NCBI RefSeq assembly: GCF_001884135.1
Contig: NZ_MAOC01000009.1
Span: forward strand, 1 to 64,000
Reading direction: 5' to 3'
Source: Bacillus nitratireducens
GTDB lineage: Bacteria; Bacillota; Bacilli; Bacillales; Bacillaceae_G
Length of the DNA: 64,000 nucleotides
Position 1 is the stretch's first letter. Each line of letters starts with the position of its first letter. The notes under the pieces are model-generated. The model was not told the origin of the DNA. It searched no databases and saw nothing but the letters and a program-made list of their open reading frames with translations. The translations under genes and the position numbers were made by a program. Of the stretch, positions 46,507-54,212 are shown piece after piece.

Positions 46507-46664
46507 TTTATCCCGCATTAACGGGCAGTAAGACTCCCACCTCAAAATTCGGCGAATGCGGAGGAGTTAGGTGGGAGATCAACTGCCCGTAAAAGCCCGA
46601 TTGGTGAAGGCTAATAATCAGTGGGGGATGGACAAAACCCCCACTGATTAAAGTTTCACTTTAT
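46507..46664 (-). repeat. bcr1-type repeat, full length (copy F)
   Basis: The 158-bp copy reads TTTATCCCGCATTAACGGGC...TTTCACTTTAT, in the same orientation as copies E, G and H. It lies 50 bp upstream of the peptide transporter promoter. Confidence 0.9.
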
Positions 46665-46713
46665 CGCAAGAATTCATTGATAGATTTCAAACTTTCTACC
46701 TTTGCGAAAAAGT

Positions 46714-46789
46714 TTGACAATACATACGGGTAGTGGTAATTTAAAACCTATAAGAAAACTCGGTATTAATTCCGAGTTTTCTTATAGGT
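46714..46789 (+). promoter_or_regulatory. promoter and 5'-end hairpin of peptide transporter operon
   Basis: TTGACA (46714-46719), a 17-bp spacer and TAATTT (46737-46742) form a sigma-A-type promoter. Transcription would begin at about 46749, inside an 18-bp perfect inverted repeat (46746-46763 with 46772-46789, 8-nt loop). The mRNA would thus start with a stable stem, a layout that can protect 5' ends, or the repeat may be an operator. Confidence 0.6.
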
Positions 46790-46814
46790 GTAAATAGTCG
46801 AGAGGGGTCGAAAT

Positions 46815-48404
46815 ATGAAGAAGAAGTTGTTTGCATTACCATTTGTCCTACTATTACTTATTGCATTAGCGGCTTGCTCAGGGGAAAAAGATTCTTCGAA
46901 GCAAGCAGGAACTAGTACGTCAGGGACTCCGAAAGATGGAGGAACGTTAACAGTTGGTGTTAGTGATAATCCAGATACGATGAACCCGCTTTATGCGAAT
47001 GATCGTGTGTCGTTAACCGTACAGCAAGCTTTATATGCACCGCTGTATCATATGGAAGACGGTAAGAAAAAGTTTGTTCTTGCTGAGAGCTTTACGCCTT
47101 CAGAGGATCAATTAACATGGACTTTAAAACTAAAAGATAATTTGAAATGGCATGATGGTAAGAAAATTACATCAGACGATATTGTATTTACATTTCAATC
47201 TATTTTAGATGAGAAGCAAAATAGTTCAAGCCGTGAAAACTTTATTTTTAAAGGAAAGCCGCTTGAGGTGAAAAAAGTGGATGAGCTAACGACTCAGTTC
47301 GTATTACCACAAGTAAGTGCATCTTTCGAAGGGGTTATGAATGATTTCTTCCCAATTCCGAAACATGTATTTGAAGGTGAAGCAGATTTAGTGAAGAGTA
47401 AGAAAAACCTACAACCTGTTGGATCAGGTCCATTTAAGTTTAAAGAGTATAAATCAGATGAGTACGTTGCATTAGATCGATTCGATGATTATGTCGGTGG
47501 TAAAGCTAAATTAGACTCTATCGTATATCGTGTTGTAAAAGACCGTAATACAGCAAATGTTTCACTACAAAATGGTCAAATCAACATGAAGATGATTGAG
47601 CCGCAAGACTTTAAGAAATTAGATAGCACGGGGAACTTCTCAATGGTGACATTCCCTGAAGGTAGATTATTCTACTTATCTTATAACCAAAATACAGATC
47701 TTATGAAGAAAAAAGAAGTGCGCCAAGCAATTGCGCATGCATTAGATAAGAAAGAAATGATTAACTCAGCATTCGTTTCTAGTCAATTTGCAGAACCAGC
47801 AAATTCAATCTTAACGCCAGACGCTATGTATTATGCAAAAGACATTAAAGATTATAAGTATGATAAAAAAGAAGCGAAAGATTTATTAGCGAAAGCTGGT
47901 GTAAAAGATAAAGAAAAAGTACGCGTTATGTATGTAACGAATAATAAAATTATGGAAAGCTTAGCGCTTTATACACAACAAAAATTACAAGAAGTTGGCT
48001 TAGAAGTTGAACTGAATGCATTAGATGCTAGTGCAGCAAGTGAAAAAAGCTTAGATAAAGCGAATAAAGAATATGATATTACATTCGGTGGTTACATAAT
48101 GGGACCTGAGCCAGATTCATATAAGAGCTTATTCTTAAGCAATGCTGAATACAATTATGCACGTTATAAAAACGCTGATTTCGATAAGTTATGGGAAGAA
48201 GCTGCAGTTGAAACAGATAAAACGAAACGCGCAGAACTATACCATAAAATTCAAGAGACAGCTAGAGAAGATTTACCTTATCTACCAATCGCATATCCGA
48301 AAGCAGTTATTGCAGTAGATAAAAAGTTTGATGGATTAAAAGAAGCAAAAGCAATTCCAGTTACAATGTTTGAAGATCTATCTAAGATTTATGAAGTGAA
48401 ATAA
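46815..48404 (+). CDS. oligopeptide/dipeptide ABC transporter substrate-binding lipoprotein
   Basis: The 529-aa SBP_bac_5 family protein begins with a lipoprotein signal peptide with lipobox LAAC (Cys at residue 21) followed by a Ser/Thr/Gly-rich linker. The family segments TLTVGVSDNPDTMNPLY and KDNLKWHDGKKITSDDIVFTF (split here as two motifs) are present. It is tethered outside the membrane and delivers peptides (or a nickel-type ligand) to the permease encoded next. AGAGGGG precedes ATG 46815. It is the first gene of a five-gene operon; an attenuating hairpin and a repeat separate it from the permease genes. Confidence 0.92.
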   Translation: MKKKLFALPFVLLLLIALAACSGEKDSSKQAGTSTSGTPKDGGTLTVGVSDNPDTMNPLYANDRVSLTVQQALYAPLYHMEDGKKKFVLAESFTPSEDQLTWTLKLKDNLKWHDGKKITSDDIVFTFQSILDEKQNSSSRENFIFKGKPLEVKKVDELTTQFVLPQVSASFEGVMNDFFPIPKHVFEGEADLVKSKKNLQPVGSGPFKFKEYKSDEYVALDRFDDYVGGKAKLDSIVYRVVKDRNTANVSLQNGQINMKMIEPQDFKKLDSTGNFSMVTFPEGRLFYLSYNQNTDLMKKKEVRQAIAHALDKKEMINSAFVSSQFAEPANSILTPDAMYYAKDIKDYKYDKKEAKDLLAKAGVKDKEKVRVMYVTNNKIMESLALYTQQKLQEVGLEVELNALDASAASEKSLDKANKEYDITFGGYIMGPEPDSYKSLFLSNAEYNYARYKNADFDKLWEEAAVETDKTKRAELYHKIQETAREDLPYLPIAYPKAVIAVDKKFDGLKEAKAIPVTMFEDLSKIYEVK

Positions 48405-48412
48405 GAAACAGT

Positions 48413-48442
48413 AAAGAAGCTGGTGGAAATCAGCTTCTTTAT
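48413..48442 (+). terminator. intra-operon terminator/attenuator after SBP gene
   Basis: AAAGAAGCTG is paired with CAGCTTCTTT, followed by ATC with no long T tract. It is suited to partial termination so that the binding protein is made in excess of the permease. Confidence 0.6.
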
Positions 48443-48448
48443 CAAGTT

Positions 48449-48638
48449 AAAGCCTGATTGATGTGGGCTAATGAAAGTTTCACTTTATCCCGCATTAACG
48501 GGCAGTAAGACTCCCACCTCGAAATTCAACTGAAGCAAAGAAGTGAGGTGGGAGATCAACTGCTCGTAAATGCCCGATTGGTTCGGGCTAATAATCAGTG
48601 GGGATGAACACCCCCCACTGATTAAAGTTTCACTTTAT
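48449..48638 (-). repeat. tandem bcr1 repeats: truncated copy plus full copy G
   Basis: A ~40-bp truncated copy (AGCCTGATTG...TTTCACTTTAT, about 48449-48488) is joined to a full copy (48484-48638) through one shared TTTAT. It lies between the SBP and permease genes, and the permease ribosome site GAGGGGGGA starts three bases after the repeat ends. Confidence 0.85.
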
Positions 48639-48655
48639 CTTGAGGGGGGAAGTTT

Positions 48656-49606
48656 GTGTATAAAGTAATTGCAAAGAGGCTTTTAAATGCAATTCCGCTT
48701 TTATTTGTTATTTCTATTATTTCTTTTCTATTAATAAAACTAGCGCCGGGCGATCCCGTTCGAAACTTTGTAACGCCGAATATGAGTCCGATTGACGTCG
48801 AGCGTATTCGCAAAAGTTTAGGACTAGATCAACCGATTTACATGCAATATATTTTATGGTTGAAAAATATTTTAACAGGAAACTTTGGATACTCACTTCA
48901 AAATCACCGTCCTGTTTTAGAACTTATTACAGAAAGATTACCTGCAACAATCGGGTTAATGGGATCATCTTTACTCGTTTCATTTGTAATCGCAATACCA
49001 CTTGGACTATTTACAGGGGTGAAAAAGAATTCTATCTTTGATCGCATCGTGAACTTTATCTCCTATGTGGGAATCTCAATGCCAGTCTTTTGGTTCGCGT
49101 TACTATTAATCTACTTATTCTCTCTAAAGTTGAACTTGCTTCCGAGTATGGGTATGCGCACAGTCGGTCAAGATTCCTTCTGGGATATTGTCCAGCACGG
49201 CATTTTACCTTGCATGGTGCTAGCGTTCCAAAACATCTCTGTTTATATGAGATATATTCGTTCCAGCACAATTCAGCAATTAGAAGAAGATTACGTACAA
49301 ATTCAATATGCGTACGGTGCTTCAAAGAAAACAGTTTTATTTAATCACGTACTTCGAAACGTATTAATACCGATCATTACAATTTTCGGATTATCCATTC
49401 CAAGTTTAGTAGGCGGAGCGTTCATTACGGAAACAGTATTCTCATGGCCGGGACTTGGTTCACTTGGGGTAAATGCTATTTTTAGATTTGATTATCCAAT
49501 TATTATGGCAATCACATTATTATCATCGTTCATGTTAATTCTCGGTAATTTAATTGCTGATATTTTATATGGCGTAGTAGATCCGCGCATTCGAATGAGG
49601 GGGTGA
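48656..49606 (+). CDS. peptide ABC transporter permease, OppB/DppB type
   Basis: The 316-aa protein has six hydrophobic helices. The N-terminal domain (YKVIAKRLLNAIPLLFVIS) is typical of DppB, with KLAPGDP after helix 1. The EAA loop is seen in AYGASKKTVLFNHVLRNVLIP (position about 220). It starts with GTG 48656, 6 nt after GAGGGGGGA. It pairs with the downstream OppC-type subunit. Confidence 0.9.
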   Translation: MYKVIAKRLLNAIPLLFVISIISFLLIKLAPGDPVRNFVTPNMSPIDVERIRKSLGLDQPIYMQYILWLKNILTGNFGYSLQNHRPVLELITERLPATIGLMGSSLLVSFVIAIPLGLFTGVKKNSIFDRIVNFISYVGISMPVFWFALLLIYLFSLKLNLLPSMGMRTVGQDSFWDIVQHGILPCMVLAFQNISVYMRYIRSSTIQQLEEDYVQIQYAYGASKKTVLFNHVLRNVLIPIITIFGLSIPSLVGGAFITETVFSWPGLGSLGVNAIFRFDYPIIMAITLLSSFMLILGNLIADILYGVVDPRIRMRG

Positions 49607-49612
49607 TTTGGA

Positions 49613-50464
49613 ATGAATAATAGGAGATTTCAAACGATAAAAAATAGTTTTACGAAAAATAAGTTTGTACTAATGGGAGTTATTATACTTGCGGTTTTAA
49701 CAATAGCGTCTCTTTTCGCATTCGTATCACCGTATGATCCTAGCAAAATGTCGATTCCAGATCGTTTACAAGAACCAAGTTTAAGTCATCCTTTCGGCAC
49801 GGATGATTACGGAAGGGATTACTTAACGAGAGCGTTATATGGCGGACGAGTTTCGCTTGCGGTTGGTTTTCTAGCGATGGTTGTTTCTATTACAATCGGG
49901 ACCGCAGTAGGAACAATAAGTGGATACTTTGGCGGAAAGTTAGATAACTTCTTAATGCGAATTGTTGAAGTTTTAATGTCGATTCCATCATTCTTTTTAA
50001 TGCTGTTATTAAATGCTTATTTAAAACCAGGAATTACAACACTTGTTCTTATTATCGGATTATTAACGTGGATGGACACCGCGCGTATCGTAAGGGCAGA
50101 AACGTTATCTGTAAAAGAGCGTGAGTACGTTTTATATGCAAAAGTATCTGGACAAAAATCACTCATGATTATTGTAAGACACATCATTCCTAACATTTTA
50201 TCGACCATTATAATCGCAGCGACATTAACAATTGCGACATCTATTTTAATGGAATCATCACTTAGCTTCTTAGGATTAGGTATTAGAGAACCAGATTCTT
50301 CTTGGGGCAGCATGCTAAATAATGCGCAAGGGTATATAGGTGAAGCTTGGTATTTAACACTCTTCCCAGGGTTCCTTATTTTATTAACAGTACTAAGTTT
50401 TAACGTAATCGGTGAAGCGTTGAAAAAAGCTTTCGCACCAAAAGGGGCTCATCATGAGAACTAA
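49613..50464 (+). CDS. peptide ABC transporter permease, OppC/DppC type
   Basis: The 283-aa protein shows the OppC N-terminal cytoplasmic/helix region. The segment LSHPFGTDDYGRDYLTRALYGGRVSL is the hallmark loop (read in two parts). The EAA loop is VSGQKSLMIIVRHIIPNI. It has six helices. It starts 7 nt after the OppB-type stop, with GAGGGGG as the ribosome site. Confidence 0.9.
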   Translation: MNNRRFQTIKNSFTKNKFVLMGVIILAVLTIASLFAFVSPYDPSKMSIPDRLQEPSLSHPFGTDDYGRDYLTRALYGGRVSLAVGFLAMVVSITIGTAVGTISGYFGGKLDNFLMRIVEVLMSIPSFFLMLLLNAYLKPGITTLVLIIGLLTWMDTARIVRAETLSVKEREYVLYAKVSGQKSLMIIVRHIIPNILSTIIIAATLTIATSILMESSLSFLGLGIREPDSSWGSMLNNAQGYIGEAWYLTLFPGFLILLTVLSFNVIGEALKKAFAPKGAHHEN

Positions 50465-50491
50465 TGCTTTAAGTGAGGGGGAGTGAAAAGC

Positions 50492-51484
50492 GTGTCTGAA
50501 AAACTATTAGAAGTAAAAAACTTAAAGACTTCTTTTTTCATAGAAGACGGCGAAGTAGAAGCGGTTCGCGGCGTTTCATTTAGTCTGAAAAAGGGTGAAG
50601 TCGTTGGGATTGTTGGCGAATCGGGAAGCGGAAAGAGCGTTATGGCGAAATCCGTTATGGCCCTCGTTACGCCTCCGGGGAAAGTGAAAGAAGGAGAGAT
50701 TCTTTTTCAAAATGAAAACGTGCTTTCTAAATCGGAGAAAGAATTACGCTCTATTAGAGGGAATCAAATTTCACTTATCTCCCAAGATCCAATGTCGGCA
50801 TTAAATCCAGTTGTGAAAATTGGAAAGCAAATGACGGAAGTAATTATTCGGCATCAAAAAGTGAAAAAGAAAGAAGCACAAAATATCGCGGTCAATTTGC
50901 TAAAACAAGTTGGTCTTTCTTCACCGGAAGAAAGGGTAAAACAATATCCGCATGAACTAAGCGGCGGAATGAAGCAGCGGGTTATGATCGCAATGGCGAT
51001 GTCTTGTAACCCAGACCTTCTCATTGCGGACGAACCGACGACAGCACTTGATGTAACGATACAAGCGCAAATACTAGACTTAATGAAAAACTTAAAAAAT
51101 GAAACGAATATGTCGTTATTGCTCATCACGCATGATCTTGGAATTGTTGCGCAAAACTGTACACGCGTCATCGTTATGTACGGCGGACTTATTATGGAAG
51201 AAGGGCATGTACTTGATATTTTCCAATCGCCGAATCATCCATATACGAAAGGGCTATTAAACTCTCTGCCAAAAATATCGAACGGCGTAAAAGAAAGACT
51301 AGCGCCAATTCAAGGTGTAACGCCAAACTTACTACACCCGCCGAAAGGTTGCCCATTCGCAGAGCGTTGCCCACATAAAATGGACATTTGTGAAAAAGAA
51401 CGTCCACCATATTTTGAAATCGGAAACGGAAGACGCTCTATGTGCTGGCTAAACGATAGGGCGGTAGGTGATTCCCATGCATGA
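50492..51484 (+). CDS. peptide ABC transporter ATPase, OppD/DppD type
   Basis: The protein has 330 aa. Walker A is GESGSGKSV, the signature is LSGGMKQR, and Walker B is LLIADEPTTALDVT. A C-terminal oligopeptide-transporter extension carries the cysteine cluster GCPFAERCPHKMDIC, which in DppD proteins binds a [4Fe-4S] cluster. GTG 50492 is chosen: GAGGGGGAG lies 8 nt upstream and the GTG at 50483 overlaps it. Confidence 0.9.
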   Translation: MSEKLLEVKNLKTSFFIEDGEVEAVRGVSFSLKKGEVVGIVGESGSGKSVMAKSVMALVTPPGKVKEGEILFQNENVLSKSEKELRSIRGNQISLISQDPMSALNPVVKIGKQMTEVIIRHQKVKKKEAQNIAVNLLKQVGLSSPEERVKQYPHELSGGMKQRVMIAMAMSCNPDLLIADEPTTALDVTIQAQILDLMKNLKNETNMSLLLITHDLGIVAQNCTRVIVMYGGLIMEEGHVLDIFQSPNHPYTKGLLNSLPKISNGVKERLAPIQGVTPNLLHPPKGCPFAERCPHKMDICEKERPPYFEIGNGRRSMCWLNDRAVGDSHA

Positions 51485-52448
51485 AGAAAACTTAATTGAA
51501 GTTCGGAACTTAAAAAAGTATTTTCCTATTAAAAAAGGACTATTCGGCAGAAAAACAGAGCAATTAAAAGCAGTCGATGACCTAAGCTTCACAATTAAAA
51601 AGGGTGAAACATTTGGGCTAGTAGGAGAATCGGGCTGCGGAAAATCAACGACAGGAAGAAGCATCATTCGCTTACACGATGTCACTTCAGGTAATATCCT
51701 ATTCGACGGAAAAGATATCGCAGATCTAAAAGAAAGTGAACTAAAAGAATATCGAAAAAGAATGCAAATCATTTTCCAAGATCCATACGCATCATTAAAC
51801 CCGGCAATGAACGTATTCCAAATTATTAGCGAACCGATGAACATTCACGGCTCTTACACAGCCGAAGAAAGAAAAGAAATCATTCTAGACCTTCTCAAAA
51901 AAGTAGGCCTAAAAGAAGAACACCTATATCGCTACCCGCACGAATTTAGCGGAGGGCAAAGACAGCGCATCAGCATCGCGCGCGCACTATCTGTAAAACC
52001 TGACTTCATCCTATGTGACGAACCAATCTCAGCACTAGACGTCTCAGTCCAAGCACAAGTCGTAAACATGCTGCAAGACATCCAAGAAGAAACAGGCGTC
52101 ACATACTTATTCATCGCACATGACCTATCCATGGTAAGACACATATCAGATAGAATCGGAGTCATGTACTTAGGAAACATAGTAGAAATTGCCGAAAGCG
52201 AAGACCTATACACAAAACCGGCACATCCATACACACAAGCACTACTCTCATCCATGCCAGAACCAGATCCAACAAACACAGGCAAAGAACGGATCATTCT
52301 AGAGGGTGAAGTACCAAGCCCACTCAACTCACCATCCGGCTGCAAATTCAGAACGCGTTGTAAATTCGCCACTGAAAAATGCGCGCAAGAAGTACCGAAG
52401 ATGGTTGAGATTGCGAAGGGGCATGAGGTGGCTTGTCATTTGTTTTAG
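51477..52448 (+). CDS. peptide ABC transporter ATPase, OppF/DppF type
   Basis: The protein has 323 aa. Walker A is GESGCGKST, the signature is FSGGQRQR, and Walker B is FILCDEPISALDVS. The C-terminal extension has a CKFRTRCKFATEKC cysteine cluster. ATG 51477 follows GGTAGGTG by 6 nt and overlaps the OppD-type stop by 8 nt, so the genes are coupled. The coding strand is A+C-rich up to about 52380 (G+T about 36% in 52081-52260), then 70% G+T in 52401-52440. Confidence 0.9.
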   Translation: MHEENLIEVRNLKKYFPIKKGLFGRKTEQLKAVDDLSFTIKKGETFGLVGESGCGKSTTGRSIIRLHDVTSGNILFDGKDIADLKESELKEYRKRMQIIFQDPYASLNPAMNVFQIISEPMNIHGSYTAEERKEIILDLLKKVGLKEEHLYRYPHEFSGGQRQRISIARALSVKPDFILCDEPISALDVSVQAQVVNMLQDIQEETGVTYLFIAHDLSMVRHISDRIGVMYLGNIVEIAESEDLYTKPAHPYTQALLSSMPEPDPTNTGKERIILEGEVPSPLNSPSGCKFRTRCKFATEKCAQEVPKMVEIAKGHEVACHLF

Positions 52449-52710
52449 AGGGAGAGCATCGGGGGAACCTGGTGGTATTTCAGTTGGTAATATGATAGCT
52501 GGTATGGCTTGTAGCGTTAAATAATTTATATAATAAACAATTGATCATCTATTTTTCTTTACATAATCTCCAGATACAGTCCATATCAACTATAGATTCT
52601 TGTCTTATGCTAAATGTAATCAAAAAGCAAGTAGATAAAGATAATGATTAAAACATTAACTCTAGATACTTTTTTGATGAATATTACAAATAAACAGGAG
52701 GTAATGAAAA

Positions 52711-53235
52711 ATGATTAAAACATTATTAGCAGGAGCACTTTTAAGTACAGGATTGGTAGCGGGAGGTGCAGTAGGTGCAGATGATACGAAAATGGACAAT
52801 TTAAAGTCAAATGAAGATAGTTCAAATCAAGTAATTACACAAAGTGCAGATGGAACAACGTCTTTCTCACAAAACTTTGATTTACCTAAAGATGCAGTGC
52901 CAGCAACTCCTAAAGGAGACGCAAAAACTGTTGAAAGAACAGAAGGTACAGGTTCTCAAGAAGAAAAAATGGTACCAACAAAAGAAGGTACAGATTCTCA
53001 GCCTGGATTTGAAATGGGAGCCCCTGAAAAACCAGAACATGCAAAAACTGTTGAAAGAACAGAAGGTACAGGTTCTCAAGAAGGAAAAATGGTACCAACA
53101 AAAGAAGGTACAGATTCTCAATCTGGATTTGAAATGGGAGCCCCTGAAAAATCAGAACATGCAAAAACAGTTGAAAGAACAGAGGGTACAGACTCTCAAG
53201 AAGGAAAAATGGTACCAACAAAAGAAGGAAATTAA
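52711..53235 (+). CDS. secreted protein with 40-residue tandem repeats
   Basis: The protein has 174 aa. A signal peptide (residues 1-23, ending AVGADD) precedes a short unique segment and then 2.6 copies of a 40-residue repeat. The repeat contains AKTVERTEGTGSQEGKMVPT and GFEMGAPEKPEH. There is no LPXTG, SLH or other anchor, so it is presumably released or loosely wall-bound. It is hydrophilic and probably disordered. The leader has CAGGAGG before the ATG. No family is recognised. A damaged copy of its leader and signal-peptide region lies 800 bp downstream. Confidence 0.75.
   Translation: MIKTLLAGALLSTGLVAGGAVGADDTKMDNLKSNEDSSNQVITQSADGTTSFSQNFDLPKDAVPATPKGDAKTVERTEGTGSQEEKMVPTKEGTDSQPGFEMGAPEKPEHAKTVERTEGTGSQEGKMVPTKEGTDSQSGFEMGAPEKSEHAKTVERTEGTDSQEGKMVPTKEGN
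52921..53233 (+). repeat. 120-bp tandem repeat (2.6 units)
   Basis: Units start at 52921, 53041 and 53161 (the last is truncated at the stop). Neighbouring units differ by only a few bases, which points to recent duplication. Because the unit is a multiple of three and lacks stops, a second frame (52844-53239) is also open. Confidence 0.9.
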
Positions 53236-53254
53236 ATAATATATAGTTATAACG

Positions 53255-53287
53255 AAGAGCATCCAAAAAGTGGTGCTCTTTTTATAT
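53255..53287 (+). terminator. terminator of repeat-protein gene
   Basis: AAGAGCATC is paired with GGTGCTCTT around CAAAAAGT and followed by TTTATA. Confidence 0.75.
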
Positions 53288-53292
53288 TATAG

Positions 53293-53412
53293 GGATCCAC
53301 TGGTTTTACTCAATATAGAACTGTAGTGGGAATTCAAACTAGAATATGGGTTACTGTCTCTTCAAATTATGGTGTTTGAAGCACTAGTTTTGGTGGTAAC
53401 GTTACAACATAA
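53293..53412 (+). pseudogene. possible decayed coding fragment
   Basis: One frame reads GSTGFTQYRTVVGIQ...VSSNYGV, then an in-frame TGA, then STSFGGNVTT and TAA. The alternation of hydrophobic and Thr/Ser/Asn residues looks like a beta-rich secreted protein C-terminus. There is no start codon or ribosome site. I cannot name the parent. Confidence 0.3.
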
Positions 53413-53523
53413 ACATTTTATTAGAGATTTTTTAAATTTACATACACTCTAGATAAACTACATATCAACTTCAGATACTTGTTTTATGATACAAGTAATC
53501 AAACAAAAGGAGGGCAATACAAA

Positions 53524-53685
53524 ATGATTACAACAGTATTAACAGGGCACTCTTTTAAGTACAGGAGATTATTAACGGGTGGAGAAAATGTTGAAGATGT
53601 ACAGACAGATAAACATATTCCATATGAACAAAATGAATTGCAGCAAACTCTAGAAAAGTACGATTCGAAGAAATTTGAGTTATAA
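53524..53685 (+). pseudogene. decayed duplicate of the 52711 gene (signal-peptide region frameshifted)
   Basis: The 53-codon ORF has a good ribosome site (AAAGGAGGG). Its leader and first ~60 nt align with the 52711 gene, but one deletion and two 2-bp insertions shift and then restore the frame. The hydrophobic signal sequence AGALLSTGLVAGG is thereby turned into TGHSFKYRRLLTGG. The remainder is hydrophilic (NVEDVQTDKHIPYEQNE). It may still be translated, but as a cytosolic peptide. Confidence 0.5.
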
Positions 53686-53730
53686 AAAGAAAATAGATAA
53701 ATATAGTGAAAATAGATAAATTGACAAGAG

Positions 53731-53766
53731 AAAAGCACTTTGTGTATATCACAGGTGCTTTTTATT
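53731..53766 (+). terminator. terminator after the decayed duplicate
   Basis: AAAAGCAC is paired with GTGCTTTT around a ~15-nt loop, followed by TATTTT. Confidence 0.6.
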
Positions 53767-53836
53767 TTCATTTTGATATAGGGCTTGAATTAAATTTTTA
53801 CACTAAAATATATACGGCAAAAAAGGGGGGAGTTCA

Positions 53837-53995
53837 TTGCACAAAGTTATTTATGGAATATTAATTTTAATTTATACTTTGTATTCATTTTTTGTAAGTG
53901 ATGGAAGTGAAGTAAGGTTTATTATGGTGTTAACTATAGTACTTATCTTTTCTGTGGTTTTAGAAAAAGGAAATGCAAACAAAACGACTGATTAA
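53837..53995 (+). CDS. small two-helix membrane protein (52 aa)
   Basis: A TTG start at 53837 lies 6 nt after GGGGGG. Two hydrophobic helices (about residues 4-20 and 26-42) are joined by SDGSEV, with a polar tail NANKTTD. The stop lies inside a strong terminator hairpin. No family is recognised. The complete expression context supports a real gene. Confidence 0.65.
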   Translation: MHKVIYGILILIYTLYSFFVSDGSEVRFIMVLTIVLIFSVVLEKGNANKTTD

Positions 53996-54018
53996 AGGTC
54001 TTTTTGTTTGCATTTTTT
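53971..54018 (+). terminator. terminator of 52-aa gene
   Basis: AAATGCAAACAAAA is paired with TTTTGTTTGCATTT and followed by a T tract. It overlaps the last codons of the gene. Confidence 0.8.
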
Positions 54019-54212
54019 AGTTGGCTATTAAAGTCCAGATGTTTTAGGGATAGCACCAAATCGCCATCAAGCTTAAAGAACGATTTATCCCCAAACAATA
54101 AAAATGATCCTTTTATTACAAGTTAGCACCAAATTTCGTTTTTGGGACACTATTAAATTTTTAGTTGATGAAAACACCCGCCTAAAATAGAAAACTTTTA
54201 ACCTATTATCAT

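Noticed and set aside
52449-52524. Possible gene remnant after oppF (GEPGGISVGNMIAGMACSV frame)
   Set aside because: It is too short, without a start or ribosome site; it could be chance read-through of a stop-free stretch.
52844-53239. 131-codon frame across the 120-bp repeat
   Set aside because: The repeat unit is a multiple of three and lacks stops in this frame. There is no ribosome site, and the signal-peptide frame explains the region.
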